From: Salvator merianae
Taxonomy: Eukaryota; Chordata; Lepidosauria; Squamata; Teiidae
Assembly (NCBI GenBank): GCA_003586115.2
Contig: QVOM02000090.1
Coordinates: forward strand, 13,824,427 to 13,888,426
Reading direction: 5' to 3'
DNA length: 64,000 nt
The first letter of the stretch is position 1. Every line of letters begins with the position of its first letter. Position numbers and translations under genes: made by a program. Of the stretch, positions 63,301 through 64,000 are shown piece after piece. The notes below the pieces were generated by a model. The model was not told the origin of the DNA. It ran no database searches and saw only the letters and a list, made by a program, of their open reading frames with translations.

Positions 63301-63870
63301 CAAGCTTACTTGTGGGAGTAATATTTGCTTAGTGCCTAAAAAAGGAAACAAAATTGTAGCACTACCCTAACTGGGGAGGGTAACTTTGTGCCCCAGCCAA
63401 GTGAAAATACACTAGATTTACTTTTTTGTATACAAGCTGAACAATATTATGATGAGTACAATTTTAGGACACTTCCAGGCAAAAGTCATGGCAGAAATCT
63501 GCCCATTGCCAACTGTGGGCGTTAGAAGCAAGCGGGGTGCACAGTTACAGCAACCACAAATTGCCTGCTTTTCCACCCTTTTTGATGAGGGTCGAAATTG
63601 ACTGGACAGTGCAGAACAGTAACCCCCTGCCGACAAGCTCACAGTCCGATTGTTACATATATATTTGTTTGTGTGTGTTCCTTTTGATCGAAACATATCA
63701 GCAGCTCATCAAGTTCCTGTCTGCTCCTTTAGATAATTTTGGACACCAAAATTACCAGGGAAGCTCTCGATGAAATTGAGTCGCGACACAAAGATATCAT
63801 AAAACTGGAATCCAGCATCCAAGAGCTTCATGAAATGTTCATGGATATGGCGATGCTTGTGGAGGTTCAG
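54135..63870 (+). CDS. STX2: Syntaxin-2, first eight coding exons (partial)
   Basis: Plasma-membrane t-SNARE (epimorphin) that pairs with SNAP-23/25 and VAMP in exocytosis and cytokinesis. Exons: 54135-54164, 57559-57633, 59267-59366, 61566-61640, 62047-62120, 62462-62570, 63217-63290, 63733-63870, giving 675 nt and 225 codons in one frame. Residues ~1-26 are the N-terminal peptide ([10 protein letters not shown]). Residues ~27-150 form the Habc bundle ([27 protein letters not shown]). Then comes the linker ([15 protein letters not shown]) and the SNARE helix ([27 protein letters not shown]). The final CAG should encode the ionic zero-layer Gln. The second half of the SNARE motif and the membrane anchor lie beyond the window. 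STX2 rather than STX1 or STX3 is chosen from the N-terminal region and the RAN synteny. Confidence 0.95.
54165..57558 (+). other. STX2: STX2 intron 1
   Basis: 3.4 kb. It has a hAT-like fragment (55646-55830) and short (CT)n near 56409. No exon of another gene was recognised. Confidence 0.65.
55646..55830 (+). mobile_element. hAT-like repeat, 5' part
   Basis: It begins TAGGGATGTGCACAAGCG and continues with CCATTGAAAAAGGCCCTTTT, then CAAAGGCAAAAACATAGTGA, sharing the interior of the 36699-37038 element. The right terminus is eroded. Confidence 0.65.
57559..57633 (+). CDS. STX2: STX2 coding exon 2
   Basis: 75 nt encoding [20 protein letters not shown], then DFFQQ; human [25 protein letters not shown]. 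Acceptor TTTTTACAG, donor GTAAGA. Confidence 0.95.
57634..59266 (+). other. STX2: STX2 intron 2
   Basis: 1.6 kb. It contains the 5S-like fragment and a segment at about 59035-59140 with paired ACTACAGCTCTCAG and GGGAATTGTAGTTC words, an old foldback repeat also hinted at near 23,480-23,590 and 61,310-61,390. Confidence 0.6.
58883..58952 (-). mobile_element. 5S-rRNA-like SINE fragment
   Basis: On the minus strand GCTAAGCAGGACCAGCTCAG, then GTCAGCACCTGGCTTGGAGA and CCTCCTGGCAACAGCATG, follow the 3' half of 5S rRNA (GCTAAGCAGGGT..., TTGGATGGGAGACC). Incomplete. Confidence 0.7.
59267..59366 (+). CDS. STX2: STX2 coding exon 3 (Ha helix)
   Basis: 100 nt encoding [20 protein letters not shown], then [13 protein letters not shown]. 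Acceptor CCTTTGAAG, donor GTAAGC. Phase 0 to 1. Confidence 0.95.
59367..61565 (+). other. STX2: STX2 intron 3
   Basis: 2.2 kb. A GC/CpG-richer block at about 59,540-59,940 includes the perfect hairpin. The rest is ordinary and no other gene is seen. Confidence 0.6.
59591..59628. repeat. Perfect 16-bp stem, 6-nt loop
   Basis: TGGTGGGATTGCCACA and its exact reverse complement TGTGGCAATCCCACCA around the loop CATATT, in a locally CpG-rich part of STX2 intron 3. Confidence 0.92.
61566..61640 (+). CDS. STX2: STX2 coding exon 4 (Hb helix)
   Basis: 75 nt with [20 protein letters not shown], then RAKLK; human [25 protein letters not shown]. Acceptor TCTTTAAG, donor GTAACT. Confidence 0.95.
62047..62120 (+). 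CDS. STX2: STX2 coding exon 5
   Basis: 74 nt with [20 protein letters not shown], then IRKTQ; human [25 protein letters not shown]. Acceptor TGTTTTTCAG, donor GTAGGG. Confidence 0.95.
62462..62570 (+). CDS. STX2: STX2 coding exon 6 (Hc helix)
   Basis: 109 nt with [20 protein letters not shown], then [16 protein letters not shown]. The usual RSKGRIQRQLEI block is changed to [12 protein letters not shown]. Acceptor TTTTAATCCCAG, donor GTAAGG. Confidence 0.95.
63217..63290 (+). CDS. STX2: STX2 coding exon 7 (linker)
   Basis: 74 nt with [20 protein letters not shown], then [14 protein letters not shown] is a syntaxin family hallmark. Acceptor TTCTGACTAG, donor GTACGT. Confidence 0.95.
63733..63870 (+). 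CDS. STX2: STX2 coding exon 8 (first half of SNARE motif)
   Basis: 138 nt (46 codons) with [40 protein letters not shown] and VEVQ. Acceptor GCTCCTTTAG, donor GTAAGG. The last codon corresponds to Gln226 of syntaxin-1A (zero layer). Confidence 0.96.
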
Positions 63871-64000
63871 GTAAGGGCCTTTAAGTGCAACCACCCTGAT
63901 CTCCACGCAGCATTTGATACCAATATTATGGCAGCCTTGGAGACAGAACGTACCCCCGAGCATGTCAGGAAATGGTTCTTACTGCTGTTATGGGGATCAG

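Overview
This is vertebrate nuclear genomic DNA with no bacterial or viral gene layout. It holds parts of three spliced genes separated by long introns and intergenic DNA rich in old transposons. The repeats (tRNA-derived SINEs, 5S-rRNA-like SINE fragments, CR1/L2-like LINE 3' ends, short hAT-like and hairpin MITEs, GATA and GGAA microsatellites) and the protein divergence suggest a squamate reptile, probably a lizard. That species call is inference from remembered repeat types. The gene order (adhesion GPCR D1, RAN, syntaxin 2) matches the order I remember for human chromosome 12q24.33.

Layout. (1) About 3.5-26.4 kb, minus strand: the 5' part of ADGRD1 (GPR133). Fourteen exons were placed by reading splice sites and frame. 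They join without a frame break into 1512 coding bases (504 codons), running from a short signal peptide through the pentraxin/laminin-G-like domain into the GAIN domain. The GPS and seven-helix part must lie to the left of base 1. (2) 26.4-43 kb: intergenic DNA with many repeats and no gene I can support. (3) About 44.3-49.8 kb, minus strand: the complete RAN GTPase gene, with six coding exons giving 217 codons, a probable non-coding first exon, and a large CpG island. (4) 50.4-53.9 kb: RAN-STX2 intergenic spacer. (5) 53.9 kb to the end, plus strand: the first eight coding exons of STX2 (675 bases, 225 codons), running from the start codon through the Habc domain to the first half of the SNARE helix. 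The rest lies beyond the window.

RAN and STX2 are arranged head to head about 4 kb apart, each with a CpG island and an NRF1-type GCGCATGCG element, so both look like housekeeping promoters. ADGRD1 has no CpG island at its start. RAN drives nucleo-cytoplasmic transport, STX2 is a plasma-membrane t-SNARE, and ADGRD1 is a cell-surface adhesion receptor. Their adjacency looks like conserved synteny, not a pathway.

The most notable local signals are: a phase-symmetric 96-nt ADGRD1 exon that adds four N-glycosylation sequons and has a hexanucleotide repeat just upstream of its acceptor; a minisatellite next to another ADGRD1 exon whose units copy that exon's own 5' splice site; a near-perfect 212-bp direct duplication ending in poly-C inside RAN intron 1; and a complete 340-bp hAT-like MITE with 8-bp target-site duplications. 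I did not find a clearly new multi-gene system.
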